A stretch of 64,000 nt of DNA, taken from contig PTFA01000197.1 in the NCBI GenBank assembly GCA_003342895.1, positions 887,637 to 951,636 of the forward strand, given 5' to 3'. The notes under the pieces were generated by a model that was given only the letters and a program-made list of their open reading frames with translations, did not search any database and was not told the DNA's origin. The position numbers were made by a program, and so were the translations under genes. This DNA is from Casuarius casuarius (taxonomy: Eukaryota; Chordata; Aves; Casuariiformes; Casuariidae). Positions within the stretch are counted from its first letter, which is position 1. Each line of letters opens with the position of its first letter. This document shows, one piece after another, positions 52,101 to 58,860 of the stretch.

Positions 52101-54499
52101 AAGTGCCACTGAATCTTATTTTGTATTGTACTGTAACAATGAAGAGTAAAACTTAGCTCTAAATTAAACCCAAAAGACATCCAAATCTGCCTTTGTGACC
52201 ATCTCTAGATGAGGAAAATCAATTCTGTTTTAAAACATTTGACATAGTTTGAATCTGATATTAAGAGGACTTTGTACCTACTGTAAATAGGGCAACTCAT
52301 ACTTTAAAGGTTAATGCTGGTTGTAAAAAGCAAAGGCACGAAAGAAGTTCTGTTAGCTAGTGTTAGCTATATACGATCAAAACAAGAACAGAGCTGGTCA
52401 TAGCCAACTAACAAAGTTCACAGTGCAGTTTGTCTATAATGTGTTCAAAGACCTACAATAATAATGTTATAATATCGCCTGTTTTCCTTCAAGGAACTGA
52501 AATGTGCCTGTTTGTGTCACTCACTGCCAGGAGAAAACTAGGAAAATGCATGTTGCTTCTGTGCCTTACTGCTGATTTCAGAAAACCAAGACCAAAATAT
52601 TTAATCCCCTTCTGAAAGATGGTCATATACTCAGGAATATGTAATGTTTCTCTTTTTATACAGATGGGTCAGTTTTACTACTCAGCCAAAGCATTTGATG
52701 TTCTGGAGAGACTGGACAGTAATCCTGAATACTGGGAAGGCAAGAGAGGCGCTTGTGTGGGTGTTTTTCAAATGATCTTAGCTGGCCGAGAAGCAAAGTA
52801 AGTATTGTTTGTTGTATGTGAATTTATTTGCTCTTTTGCTGTTTCCAGTTAGCTGTAAGCTAGAATCATAATCATAGCTTCAGGAATGCATGTCCTCTTC
52901 CAATTCTTTTTTGACCTTTCGGAAAATACAAACTCTGACCAGTGGTTCCATATGTAGTTTTTTTGAAGTTTGTCTTCCAAACCATCAGTTACAGTATATA
53001 TTGTGGAGAGTATCTTATCAGTGAATGCTGTGAACTGTAGGGAACCAAAATATAGTGCTGGTCATTATCCTAGCAAGAGCTAAGTTATAAATATAGTATG
53101 TTCATATCCTAAGAGAAAGGAACTCATTTCATGTCGATGGCCTGAGAATGGAAGAACTATCCTATGGCATTTTAAAGTTCATAGAACAAAAACAGGGAAA
53201 CATTTACTCAACAATCCAGGAAGGACACTGTTTCTCTAAACAATGAGTAGATGGGACTGGGCTTTCACTAAAATTCACTTTCTGAAGATTCTGTCCCTGT
53301 CAGACAAAGATACTTGTTTGATTAAAGCTCAAAGGAAGTTATCTATAAGTGTTGCTGATTGTTTTACTTTTGGCCCATTTCACCTAATGGAAGAACGAAA
53401 GAGAGTAGTGAGGCTATATTTAAGAACTGTTCCCTCACGAATATTCAGCTGTGATGCCAGATGGCCATTCTGCCCTGGCCAAAGTTGCTGTTTGTACATG
53501 ACTGGAAGGCGTGTACCTTAGCTTCTACATCTTTCTTGTATCCCCTTCTCTGCTGGCATAATGTCTTTAACTGCTGCACCCTTCAGGAGTCCTTTTGGCA
53601 AGTAGTTCACTAGATGCAATAAAATATGTATAGCTTACCTATTCTTCATTATGCATGCAAGTTCTTGCTGTAAAGTAGCTGGCACACTGCAGGTTTATAC
53701 TGGCTTATCCTATTGGTAATACTCATTTCCATGCTATTTGTATTTATTTGTAAGGCATATGGTGCTTTGGCGGCATTAAGTTGGATGTTGCCATACTGAA
53801 GACTAGCAAATAAAAACAATAAATAAAACTAGCAAATAAAAACAAACAGAAAACCCCCTAATAATTTGCTTTGTTCTGGGGAGCTATTTTGTGAGAATAA
53901 GGATTTTTATAAATATATATATTTGTCTGTGTGTGTGTAAATGTATACATATATGCACATATATATGTATATATACACACACTCTTACATATTTATATAC
54001 ATGATTAAATATGATAAATTATACATATTTAAATATATACATATATACACACATATATGTATATATACACAGTTTTATATATAATATTATATAAATTATA
54101 TACTTTTTGTGTGTGTGTGTATACATATGTATATGGGCTAAATTCCAAACCAATTAATTATACTTTGCTGATTTTGCATACAAGACTTTTTTTGATGTAT
54201 TTATATTGTCCTAGGATCTAAACTGTTGTGCATTTTTACCTATTTCCGCTCTGCAGATGGAAGTATGTCTCTATCCAGGAACAACGTTTTGCAAAGTATT
54301 TGGGGGTAAGGGGGTTGTTTATAGAAACTTCAAATGGTATCAGTTGATTCTCACCCTTCTTTACATTTTTGCCTTTCACCTTTGTAGAGGGACTTTACGA
54401 GAAGTGCTGCATCTTCTGAGGAGCACTGGTAATCCTCAAGTAGAATACATTATCCGCATAATGAAAAAGTGGGCCAAGGAGAACAGAGTCCCTGTCTAA
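4107..54499 (+). CDS. TTC26: IFT56 / TTC26, intraflagellar transport complex B subunit (18 coding exons, 554 aa)
   Basis: IFT56 (DYF-13 in worms) is a tetratricopeptide-repeat subunit of IFT-B, the train that carries cargo to the tip of cilia. It helps deliver motility-related proteins, and its loss causes ciliopathy. Joined exons: 4107-4109, 4226-4363, 4642-4734, 10729-10843, 18339-18388, 20054-20199, 21649-21820, 22256-22330, 23492-23594, 25227-25282, 30924-30977, 31426-31489, 37891-37979, 43792-43875, 45945-46014, 48923-49029, 52664-52797, 54388-54499. All junctions are GT-AG, all phases close, no internal stop. The 554 residues equal the human length as I recall it, and most of the protein matches human closely; only the basic/Gly-Pro stretch at residues 10-25 diverges clearly. 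TPR-like helical pairs lie near residues 62-83, 93-115, 155-178, 187-213 and 218-245. There is no signal peptide or membrane segment, as expected for a cytosolic/ciliary protein. Confidence 0.98.
4110..4225 (+). other. TTC26 intron 1 (116 nt, GC-rich)
   Basis: Donor GTGAGA, acceptor CTGCGCAG. It carries a G-quadruplex motif at its start. If retained, the reading frame from the first ATG runs into a stop at 4194-4196, but the exon 2 ATG would still be available. Confidence 0.8.
4122..4142 (+). other. G-quadruplex motif in intron 1
   Basis: Four G-runs (4, 4, 3 and 5 G) are separated by loops of A, AA and AA, starting 12 nt after the exon 1 donor. It meets the standard G4 pattern on the transcribed RNA and on the coding DNA strand. 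Confidence 0.7.
4226..4363 (+). CDS. TTC26: TTC26 exon 2 (residues 2-47)
   Basis: Acceptor GCGCAG, donor GTAACG, phase 0 at both ends. It starts with its own ATG ([11 protein letters not shown]), runs through a basic patch ([12 protein letters not shown]) and ends in [16 protein letters not shown], the start of the TPR superhelix. The segment at residues 10-20 is Gly/Pro-rich and differs from human more than any other part. Confidence 0.97.
4364..4641 (+). other. TTC26 intron 2
   Basis: 278 nt, still inside the tail of the CpG island. Nothing else recognised. Confidence 0.9.
4642..4734 (+). CDS. TTC26: TTC26 exon 3 (residues 48-78)
   Basis: Acceptor CTCCGCAG, donor GTGAGG. It encodes [15 protein letters not shown] followed by the first clear TPR helix pair ([17 protein letters not shown]). 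The donor is the first of four tandem GTGAG copies; only this one keeps the frame open. Confidence 0.97.
4735..4754 (+). repeat. tandem GTGAG x4 forming four overlapping splice donors
   Basis: Four perfect 5-nt copies of GTGAG start at the exon 3 junction (4735, 4740, 4745, 4750), followed by the variant GCAAG. Each copy looks like a full donor site. Shifts of 5 or 10 nt would break the frame; a shift of 15 nt would add Val-Arg and then a stop codon. Confidence 0.85.
5477..5494 (+). repeat. (CT)9 microsatellite
   Basis: Nine perfect CT units followed by a T-rich pyrimidine tract, in intron 3. Confidence 0.9.
7758..7780 (+). repeat. A23 homopolymer
   Basis: A run of 23 A followed by GAAAAG. 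It could be the tail of an old plus-strand retrocopy, but the roughly 800 bp before it contain no gene or repeat I can name. Confidence 0.85.
10729..10843 (+). CDS. TTC26: TTC26 exon 4 (residues 79-116)
   Basis: Acceptor TGTTACAG, donor GTGAGA, leaves phase 1. It encodes [16 protein letters not shown] and the second TPR pair with [19 protein letters not shown], nearly identical to human. Confidence 0.98.
10844..18338 (+). other. TTC26 intron 4
   Basis: About 7.5 kb, the longest intron. It includes a small old LINE-like fragment at about 11990-12140. Two antisense ORFs of about 130 codons (15544-15945 and 17370-17777) show no recognisable protein and are treated as chance. Confidence 0.85.
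11990..12140 (-). mobile_element. small old L2-like LINE fragment (tentative)
   Basis: The order of short blocks (GCATCCTGTAGCAATTGGAG, then CAATTACAGTAATCCATTCT, then GAGGTGACAGATGCA) resembles the antisense of amniote L2-type LINE ends (ctgcattctg..ctggag, cagtagtcca, gaggtgac). It is highly diverged, and identification is from memory of such repeats. Confidence 0.35.
18339..18388 (+). CDS. TTC26: TTC26 exon 5 (residues 117-133)
   Basis: Acceptor CCTTTCAG, donor GTACGA. This 50-nt exon encodes [17 protein letters not shown], almost the same as human. It enters in phase 1 and leaves in phase 0. Confidence 0.97.
18389..20053 (+). other. TTC26 intron 5
   Basis: 1.7 kb AT-rich intron; no other feature recognised. 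Confidence 0.9.
20054..20199 (+). CDS. TTC26: TTC26 exon 6 (residues 134-181 plus 2 nt)
   Basis: Acceptor CTTTTTTAG, donor GTGGGC, leaves phase 2. It encodes [16 protein letters not shown] and the third TPR pair ([20 protein letters not shown]). Confidence 0.98.
20200..21648 (+). other. TTC26 intron 6
   Basis: 1.45 kb; no other feature recognised. Confidence 0.9.
21649..21820 (+). CDS. TTC26: TTC26 exon 7 (residues 182-239)
   Basis: Acceptor GTCCTGCAG, donor GTATCT. The largest coding exon. It encodes two TPR helix pairs ([20 protein letters not shown] and [20 protein letters not shown]), a very conserved stretch of the family. Confidence 0.98.
21821..22255 (+). other. TTC26 intron 7
   Basis: 435 nt; nothing else recognised. 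Confidence 0.9.
22256..22330 (+). CDS. TTC26: TTC26 exon 8 (residues 240-264)
   Basis: Acceptor ATTCCAG, donor GTGAGT, phase 0 at both ends. It encodes [20 protein letters not shown], so skipping this 75-nt exon would keep the frame. Confidence 0.98.
22331..23491 (+). other. TTC26 intron 8
   Basis: 1.16 kb; no other feature recognised. Confidence 0.9.
23492..23594 (+). CDS. TTC26: TTC26 exon 9 (residues 265-298)
   Basis: Acceptor TCTCTGCAG, donor GTAAAT, leaves phase 1. It encodes [20 protein letters not shown] and [14 protein letters not shown], identical to human as far as I recall. Confidence 0.98.
23595..25226 (+). other. TTC26 intron 9
   Basis: 1.6 kb with a G11 run at 24535-24545. 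No repeat family recognised. Confidence 0.9.
25227..25282 (+). CDS. TTC26: TTC26 exon 10 (residues 299-317)
   Basis: Acceptor TATTTCAG, donor GTAATT. This 56-nt exon encodes [19 protein letters not shown]. It enters in phase 1 and leaves in phase 0. Confidence 0.98.
25999..26014 (-). repeat. CR1 3'-terminal 8-bp repeats
   Basis: Two perfect copies of CACAGAAT on the plus strand (ATTCTGTG in element sense) mark the exact 3' end of the CR1, the sequence its reverse transcriptase recognises. Confidence 0.9.
26074..28664 (-). pseudogene. CR1 ORF2 remnant: APE endonuclease and reverse transcriptase
   Basis: The first 247 codons (28664-27921) are open. They hold an AP-endonuclease-like domain with an N-terminal TNALSMGNK block, ITEKWW (active-site Glu), [10 protein letters not shown] (the usual G of GDFN is V) and SDHGMVEF (catalytic Asp-His). 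After a stop, the reverse transcriptase continues in pieces: a fingers region near 27586-27299; [13 protein letters not shown] near 27135-27170; [15 protein letters not shown] near 26930-26970; and the catalytic FADD near 26868-26879. A thumb region with [11 protein letters not shown] and [11 protein letters not shown] runs down to 26074. Several frameshifts separate these blocks, so no functional enzyme is encoded. Confidence 0.92.
28740..29824 (-). pseudogene. CR1 ORF1 remnant: zinc-finger-like N-terminus and SGNH esterase domain
   Basis: The N-terminal part (29824-29420) has two CxxC pairs (residues 48-51 and 66-69) followed by a likely helical segment ([16 protein letters not shown]). A frameshift leads into a linker (29474-29238). 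Then come the blocks of an SGNH-type esterase, known in CR1 ORF1: [11 protein letters not shown] near 29212-29237, GTNDT near 29052-29070 and DGIHL near 28808-28822. In-frame stops lie at 29238-29240, just before the GDS block, and at 29166-29168. Natural end is TAG at 28740-28742. Confidence 0.88.
30924..30977 (+). CDS. TTC26: TTC26 exon 11 (residues 318-335)
   Basis: Acceptor CTTTTTTAG, donor GTGAGT, phase 0 at both ends. It encodes [18 protein letters not shown]. The 54-nt length keeps the frame if skipped. Confidence 0.98.
30978..31425 (+). other. TTC26 intron 11
   Basis: 448 nt. It contains a C-rich tract at about 31112-31126 and a long T run forming the polypyrimidine tract of the exon 12 acceptor. 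Confidence 0.9.
31426..31489 (+). CDS. TTC26: TTC26 exon 12 (residues 336-356)
   Basis: Acceptor CCTCCTAG, donor GTATGT, leaves phase 1. It encodes [21 protein letters not shown], near identical to human. Confidence 0.98.
33990..34940 (+). mobile_element. old CR1/L3-like LINE fragment
   Basis: Decayed reverse-transcriptase blocks can be followed in order on the plus strand: a match to the SKFADDTKL region near 34030-34062, FDKCKVVSL (compare [11 protein letters not shown] in the intron 10 CR1) near 34150-34175, and [16 protein letters not shown] near 34300-34365 (compare [16 protein letters not shown]). LERVQ-like residues follow near 34385. A degenerate 3' UTR ends near TTATGTTCTTATGTAACTT at about 34922-34940. 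It is far older than the CR1 in intron 10 and of opposite orientation. The element may begin earlier, but I cannot trace it. Confidence 0.6.
35637..35668 (+). repeat. 15-bp direct duplication, period 17
   Basis: GAAGCACTTACAGTG occurs at 35637-35651 and at 35654-35668, separated by two bases. Confidence 0.9.
37891..37979 (+). CDS. TTC26: TTC26 exon 13 (residues 357-386)
   Basis: Acceptor GAATTTTAG, donor GTTAGT. It encodes [20 protein letters not shown] and then [10 protein letters not shown]. It enters in phase 1 and leaves in phase 0. Confidence 0.98.
38380..39860 (-). mobile_element. old L2-like LINE remnant
   Basis: On the plus strand the purine-rich text follows, block by block, the antisense of amniote L2-type LINEs as I know them. 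Examples are AGCAGTGAGCTAGGAATATT, CTTTTGCAGAAG, GCAACGTTGCATT and GATGAGTCAAGGAGGACGAA (the reverse-transcriptase core), then GAGGCAAATGGAGTCAGG. Minus-strand frames are pyrimidine-coded (Ser/Leu/Pro-rich), as in that family. No frame is intact, and the ends are approximate. Confidence 0.5.
41130..41200 (+). mobile_element. small CR1-type 3' end fragment (tentative)
   Basis: The run GTTTACGGAACTCATTGCCA, then a block resembling TATCCTTGAGGTCACAAGTTT, then GGAAAGCTTCATAG matches the conserved segment before the stop of old CR1/L3 ORF2 (gtggaactcattgccac..gatattgttgaggccaagag). Very short and diverged. Confidence 0.35.
43792..43875 (+). CDS. TTC26: TTC26 exon 14 (residues 387-414)
   Basis: Acceptor TTTTCCAG, donor GTATGT, phase 0 at both ends. 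It encodes [20 protein letters not shown] and then GNSSEAEE. The 84-nt length keeps the frame if skipped. Confidence 0.98.
43876..45944 (+). other. TTC26 intron 14
   Basis: 2.1 kb; no repeat family or gene recognised. Confidence 0.9.
45945..46014 (+). CDS. TTC26: TTC26 exon 15 (residues 415-437)
   Basis: Acceptor TTCCTGCAG, donor GTGAGT, leaves phase 1. It encodes [20 protein letters not shown] and then ARC. Confidence 0.98.
46355..46680 (-). mobile_element. old CR1/L3-like 3' UTR fragment
   Basis: TACTGGATCAGGCCCAAGGG then TCTGTCTAGCTCAATGTCCT on the plus strand is the antisense of the 3' UTR of old sauropsid CR1 copies (..actggactagatggacctttggtctgatccagt). Further on come GGCTCAGGGATTTCC and AATTTATCCATTATTCCCTT, in the order expected for that UTR. 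The element is strongly diverged, so it is an ancient insertion. Confidence 0.55.
47966..48015 (+). repeat. imperfect tandem duplication, about 25 bp unit
   Basis: The block AAAAAGCTAAACAATCCCTC followed by TTGAA is repeated at once as AAAAAGCTAAACAAATCCCC followed by CTTGAA. Confidence 0.85.
48923..49029 (+). CDS. TTC26: TTC26 exon 16 (residues 438-473)
   Basis: Acceptor TTATTGCAG, donor GTGAGT. It encodes [20 protein letters not shown] and then [16 protein letters not shown]. It enters in phase 1 and leaves in phase 0. Confidence 0.98.
49030..52663 (+). other. TTC26 intron 16
   Basis: 3.6 kb; no repeat family or gene recognised. Confidence 0.9.
52664..52797 (+). CDS. TTC26: TTC26 exon 17 (residues 474-517 plus 2 nt)
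   Basis: Acceptor TTATACAG, donor GTAAGT, leaves phase 2. It encodes [20 protein letters not shown], the most conserved C-terminal TPR-like segment, then [20 protein letters not shown] and GREA. Confidence 0.98.
53802..53845 (+). repeat. 18-bp direct duplication, period 26
   Basis: ACTAGCAAATAAAAACAA occurs at 53802-53819 and at 53828-53845. Confidence 0.9.
53906..54135 (+). repeat. compound TA/CA/TG microsatellite block
   Basis: About 230 bp made almost only of TA, CA and TG steps. A near-identical segment containing ATATATGTATATATACACA appears twice, near 53960 and near 54050. Long alternating pyrimidine-purine stretches and self-complementary ATATAT arms allow hairpins and make length variation likely. 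Confidence 0.9.
54257..54305 (+). other. cryptic exon-like segment before the last exon
   Basis: CGCTCTGCAG at 54247-54256 is a strong acceptor and GTAAGG at 54306 a strong donor, 49 nt apart. Spliced from exon 17 the frame stays open ([17 protein letters not shown]). Read on into the intron it stops at 54345-54347, giving a possible alternative C-terminus of about 31 residues. If spliced on to exon 18, that exon would be read out of frame. No evidence that it is used. Confidence 0.25.
54388..54499 (+). CDS. TTC26: TTC26 exon 18, last coding exon (residues 518-554)
   Basis: Acceptor CTTTGTAG completes Lys518 (AA|A). It encodes [20 protein letters not shown] and then [16 protein letters not shown], with TAA at 54497-54499. 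Human has VSI at the end; the rest is nearly identical. Confidence 0.98.
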
Positions 54500-54725
54500 G
54501 TCAGTGTCACCAAAAGAACTGGGTCAGTTACTATTTTGTGTGTGGCTGTTACGATGTGGATCATGGTTCCTCCTGTGCATTCTGGGTATTTCCTTCTTTG
54601 GAGGCACATCTTTAGGACATCAGGCATGTTGACCCAGTCTACAGCTGAGCAAAGAGCATACTGCAGTGAGATTGCATAACATTCAGCAAGTAATTTTTTT
54701 CATTAAAGCTTTATTTTAGAAGGAA
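54500..54725 (+). other. TTC26: TTC26 3' UTR (short form)
   Basis: Sequence from the stop codon to about 20 nt past the first polyadenylation signal. Longer forms that use later signals (for example AATAAA near 56633) are possible and cannot be judged here. Confidence 0.55.
54702..54707 (+). terminator. TTC26: polyadenylation signal ATTAAA
   Basis: ATTAAA 203 nt after the stop codon, within a T-rich stretch and followed by TTTATTTTAG. It is the first canonical or near-canonical signal downstream of TTC26. Confidence 0.6.
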
Positions 54726-57700
54726 AGGTATTGAATTCCTTTCTCCCTTCAGCAGAATCCTACTGTTTCACCAATCTCTATTCCTCATTCAAGGTTTCTC
54801 AGTTTTTTCATAATTCCAGTCGTCCACAAATCAAAGCGTTCCTCAGATGTTCCCCAGACTTTCTGCACCAGTTACTGGATTCTGTTGTGTTTTTCAGTAA
54901 ATCTTCTGGCCTCCAGAAAAGGATCATTTGTTAAAAGACTGAGAGAAATCTACTTCAGCGGGTGATGGAGTGTGGCAAGTAGAGAGGAGGAGAATTGTGA
55001 CAATGGAAGGCCAGTACTAGGATATCAAATAACATGAGTAGGTTTTTATATATTCCCTGCCTGAGGTAAAGTGGAAATCTTAGTCTGCACACCATCCTTT
55101 TCTGGAGAAATCTCAATAACTAGTAACTTCATGTCTCTCAATTTTGTCTAGAAGGATCTGTTCTCTCTTACAATTAATTCTGAAGGTGAGAGTTAATCAG
55201 CCCCAAATGTCAAGCTCCAAAGTGGCTTATTTGCTTTCTAGGTTGGTAACAAAGCATGATGGTACCCTTTTTTTCAGAGCATGGAGGACTGTCTGGATTG
55301 TTCAGTCTTGCTTGAAGTTTGACCCTAAAGCATTTATCCATGTTAATATAATTCATGTGAGTAATCCCTTTAGTGTACCAATCTGATGGATAAAAGAACT
55401 GTATGTTTAGAATCATTTTCTTCAGCAGTTTCCACCGTAGTTAGCAATACATTCATTATATTGTTGGTGACAAGTACTCTCCTGTTTCCTAAGGAGAACA
55501 GTTTAGGGAACACACAATCCTAAAAGAAGGCAAGAGTTGTAACATAGAAATGTATTATATGGTTTGCAATGAGCAATATTTGTATATTATTTGTAAGATG
55601 AAAATTTGCCTTTCTTATGAAGTATTTTTATATCTTCGAGGGAGGGAACTTTTCAGAATACTGTATTCTGGCTGTGCTTTGATTAAAGCTCTTATGTGGA
55701 TGTACAATAGAACGTCTTACTTGGTCTGTGTTGTCCCATGTTGAAGGAATTGAAATGGTATGTTCACTTTGCTGTGGAAGAAGACAGATTTGTGACCAGT
55801 CATTAAATGCTTGTTCAGTAGTCATTCAAGACAAGCCAATGGCCTTGGTCCTGATCTTTATGATGTTTTTTTACTGTTTGATGCTGAAAATAAGGAGGTA
55901 TACAAAATATATACATCTTTCTGCCAAAAAACATGGCAGTGTCTTTAAGCAAAAACTGTGGGTATTATTATTCAAATATCTGGAAGTGCACTGGTAGTTT
56001 GTGGCTATTTGCATTTACATGAAATTTAGAAAAGTGATTCATCATGGAGCAACAATAATAGAGTCTTTCAGCAGAGGCAGGGCCAACCTTACAGAGACTC
56101 AAAAGAGAAAGTGTGAAAGAAGCAGTAAGTATTTTCACTGAAAGCAGTTATAAAACATACTTCACTTGTAAAAAGCATTTTTGTTTTCTCTCCCAGTTTA
56201 ATTAACTTGGAAACAGATTGGGAATGCTACTATGAGTCTTTGTACAAAGCTTAAAAAATAATCATGTTCGTGGCTTTGTAGCAGATGTTAAATGCATCTA
56301 ATTACTCCCTTTACTGAAACTTAACCTGCAGGAGAGCTGAAGAGCATCCAAATTCATTGCAGACCATTTTATGTGTTGGGTGAATCTTCCGTATTAAGTG
56401 TGGTAGCATTGCAGCATATGGGTTTGGGAACTGCTTTCAAACTCTTTGTCCAAGACCAGGGAAGAAGTTTTTGAAAATGTCACAATTACTCAGATTAGTC
56501 ACAAAATCGTATTTAATATGTTAAATAACGTGGGTTTTAGCACAGCACTTTTTTTTTTTTCTGATAATAAAGCTTTGGGCATTTAAGGTATAAAGAAGTG
56601 GGGACTACAAGGAATTGCTTTGTACAGTGATGAAATAAAAGATATATTACATATCATCCTGGCATTTAGAGTCTTGATAATGGAACAGATATGTAGGTCC
56701 TGCTAAAATACAGAACAAGAAAAGTGCTGAAATATTGGCTTTTATTTTACCTTGAAAATATATTTTAAGAATGTCTTCCATTGTGTAATCTGAAATCATA
56801 TTCAAGAAACAGATGTGAACAGAAGTTCCCTTAGCTGATATGGAAAGAGAAGTTAATAGAGAATTTCTACAACTTTTCTCATGTAGAGTTAACAAATCTT
56901 ATCTCTGTGCAGGTCCATATCTTCCTGAAATGTGGGACTGTAAGGAGTTAGGTTACTTTAAATAGGAAAGGTGGGAGTGAAGGGAGATATGGAGAGAAAC
57001 GGAAGTGACCCATAGAGAACAAACAGGCAGTGAAGAATGACTGAAGGAGAACTTTTTTTATTGGAGTATTTATCTGATTCTGGAAAATAGAATATAGAGA
57101 GAGCACAGAAGGTACTATGTTAGCAATCATATCATTAATAGTGACAGGCAGAGAAAGTCAAAACCCCAAGCACTGTGTAACTTCTTTTAGCTGGGCTGTC
57201 ACCCATTCCTGATAGGGAAGATGACCTTTAATTAAGCTCAGTAATACCTGAACAACACATACTCCAATAACATTGACCTGAATTATACTACTGGGGAGGA
57301 CATTTATCCTTCCAATTGCTGCAAATGAGCTCCAGGATAACATTCACTTTGGCCAGCATCTGAAGTGATCCAATATAGCAGCAGCAGTCCTCTTGGATTA
57401 ATTCTGGAATCTAGCATAAAATCCTAAGAACAATAACAGCTGGAGCTAAGTAATGTACTAAACTGGAGATGGCAAGTACATCGTAAAGAAAAAGTCATGC
57501 CACCTTTGACTTTGGACTGTAGCAGGCATTTAGGAGTATATGGTGCTCTCAAAGATCTCTGATCTTCATAAGAAAGTTGTCTGAAGTTGATTATAGAACT
57601 TGGCCATTAGGTAGTAAGACACAAAATAAACAATTACATGTGTAGTTATTACATGTAGCTTCACTATATGTGAGATGTACATACTTTGAGGAACACATCT

Positions 57701-57839
57701 GGTTTTTGCCCCTTGTTTTACTCATTAACCAAATTTTCCCTGTATTATCTCCATCAGCAATTTCCAAACCCTCCTTTCTGAGTTTCATTTCCAGGCTTCC
57801 CTCCCCCTATTTGATGTATTCAAATGATCATCAGTGAAG
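54726..57839. other. intergenic or long 3' UTR, no feature recognised
   Basis: AT-rich sequence with short ORFs only. AATAAA signals near 56565 and 56633 could serve a longer TTC26 3' UTR. Confidence 0.6.
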
Positions 57840-58860
57840 TAGATAATTGCACAAGAGTGGCACGCGGAACCATTAAAGTACAAGTCTTTAAGGACGACTA
57901 GATAATCTGGTCTGACCCTACATATTGCAAGACAGTAGAATATTTGCCAGAAAGACTTAAGTCTTGATTTGAAGATGGATGATGAAAAAATCCATCATTT
58001 TCCTTTGTAATTTGTTCAAATAGCTAAATCATCTTTGCTCTTTTAAAAATTATATTTTAATTCTAAATTCAGTTTGCTGGGCCTCACTTCCTAATAATTG
58101 ATTCTTCCAATGTCCACTTCTGCTATGCTAAATAGCCATTAAAGCCTGGTATTCTCTGTTTTTGTTTGTTTGGAGTTATTTTCCTCTTTAGGGATACATT
58201 AACTGCGAGCATGTAATCTCTGTCTCTTTTTGGATATATTAAAGAGACCGTCTCTGTTATAAGGACTTTTCCAGACTGGAAAACTGGCACTTCCCCCAGT
58301 TTGCCAACAATTTTTTTTTAAAACATGCCCCTGTAGCACTGGGCATAATTTATCACTGTATGTGACATTGGAATATGCTCCTCCATACTCTACTCACTAT
58401 TCTCCTATGTCTGTATTCAAAGACTGCATTCACACTTCTTGCCATATTATCACAGGGGGAGCTCACATTAAATTGCTTCTCACTATGACGTGACATCTAG
58501 AGTTTTTCCAAAAATGGTATTTTCCAGGATGCAGCCTTACTCTTCCAAAGAGACAGCCTACCTGTAGCTCTATGAAAAATGTTTCTTGTTTGAATGGGCT
58601 CACTTTTCCAGCTTACACAGATCACTCTGTGTGACCGGTCTTATCTGCATTAATCACTAGTCTGTTTTTTTGCAAACTTTTATTAGCACCCATTTTACAT
58701 CTGCATCATCAATGAATATGTTGGATCATCGGTCCTTCCAGGACCCTACTTAAGAAAACACCCAAAACGTTCTACTAATGATGACTTATGGCTACTTTTC
58801 ACAATTTGTCATTCTCAACTCATTTAACGTGTATATAACATGAGATACTGTATTATGCTA
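57840..58860 (-). mobile_element. old CR1/L3-like LINE fragment (3' part of RT and 3' UTR)
   Basis: On the plus strand a series of blocks follows the antisense of old sauropsid CR1/L3 copies in order: GATAATCTGGTCTGACCCTA, CTTGATTTGAAGATGGATGA, GTAATTTGTTCAAATAGCTA, then GGGGGAGCTCACATTAAATT (typical: actgggagctcatgttca). After that comes TTGCAAACTTTTATTAGCAC (typical: tctgcaaactttatcag). It runs for about 1 kb with many gaps and changes. No frame is open. Confidence 0.6.

Larger units (their letters stand above)
52798..54387 (+). other. TTC26 intron 17
   Basis: 1.6 kb. It holds an 18-bp direct duplication (53802-53845), a TA/CA microsatellite block (53906-54135) and a cryptic exon-like segment (54257-54305) close to the last exon. 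Confidence 0.85.

Noticed and set aside
4110..54387. U12-type or non-canonical introns in TTC26
   Set aside because: All 17 introns begin with GT and end with AG, and none has the ATATCC-type donor.
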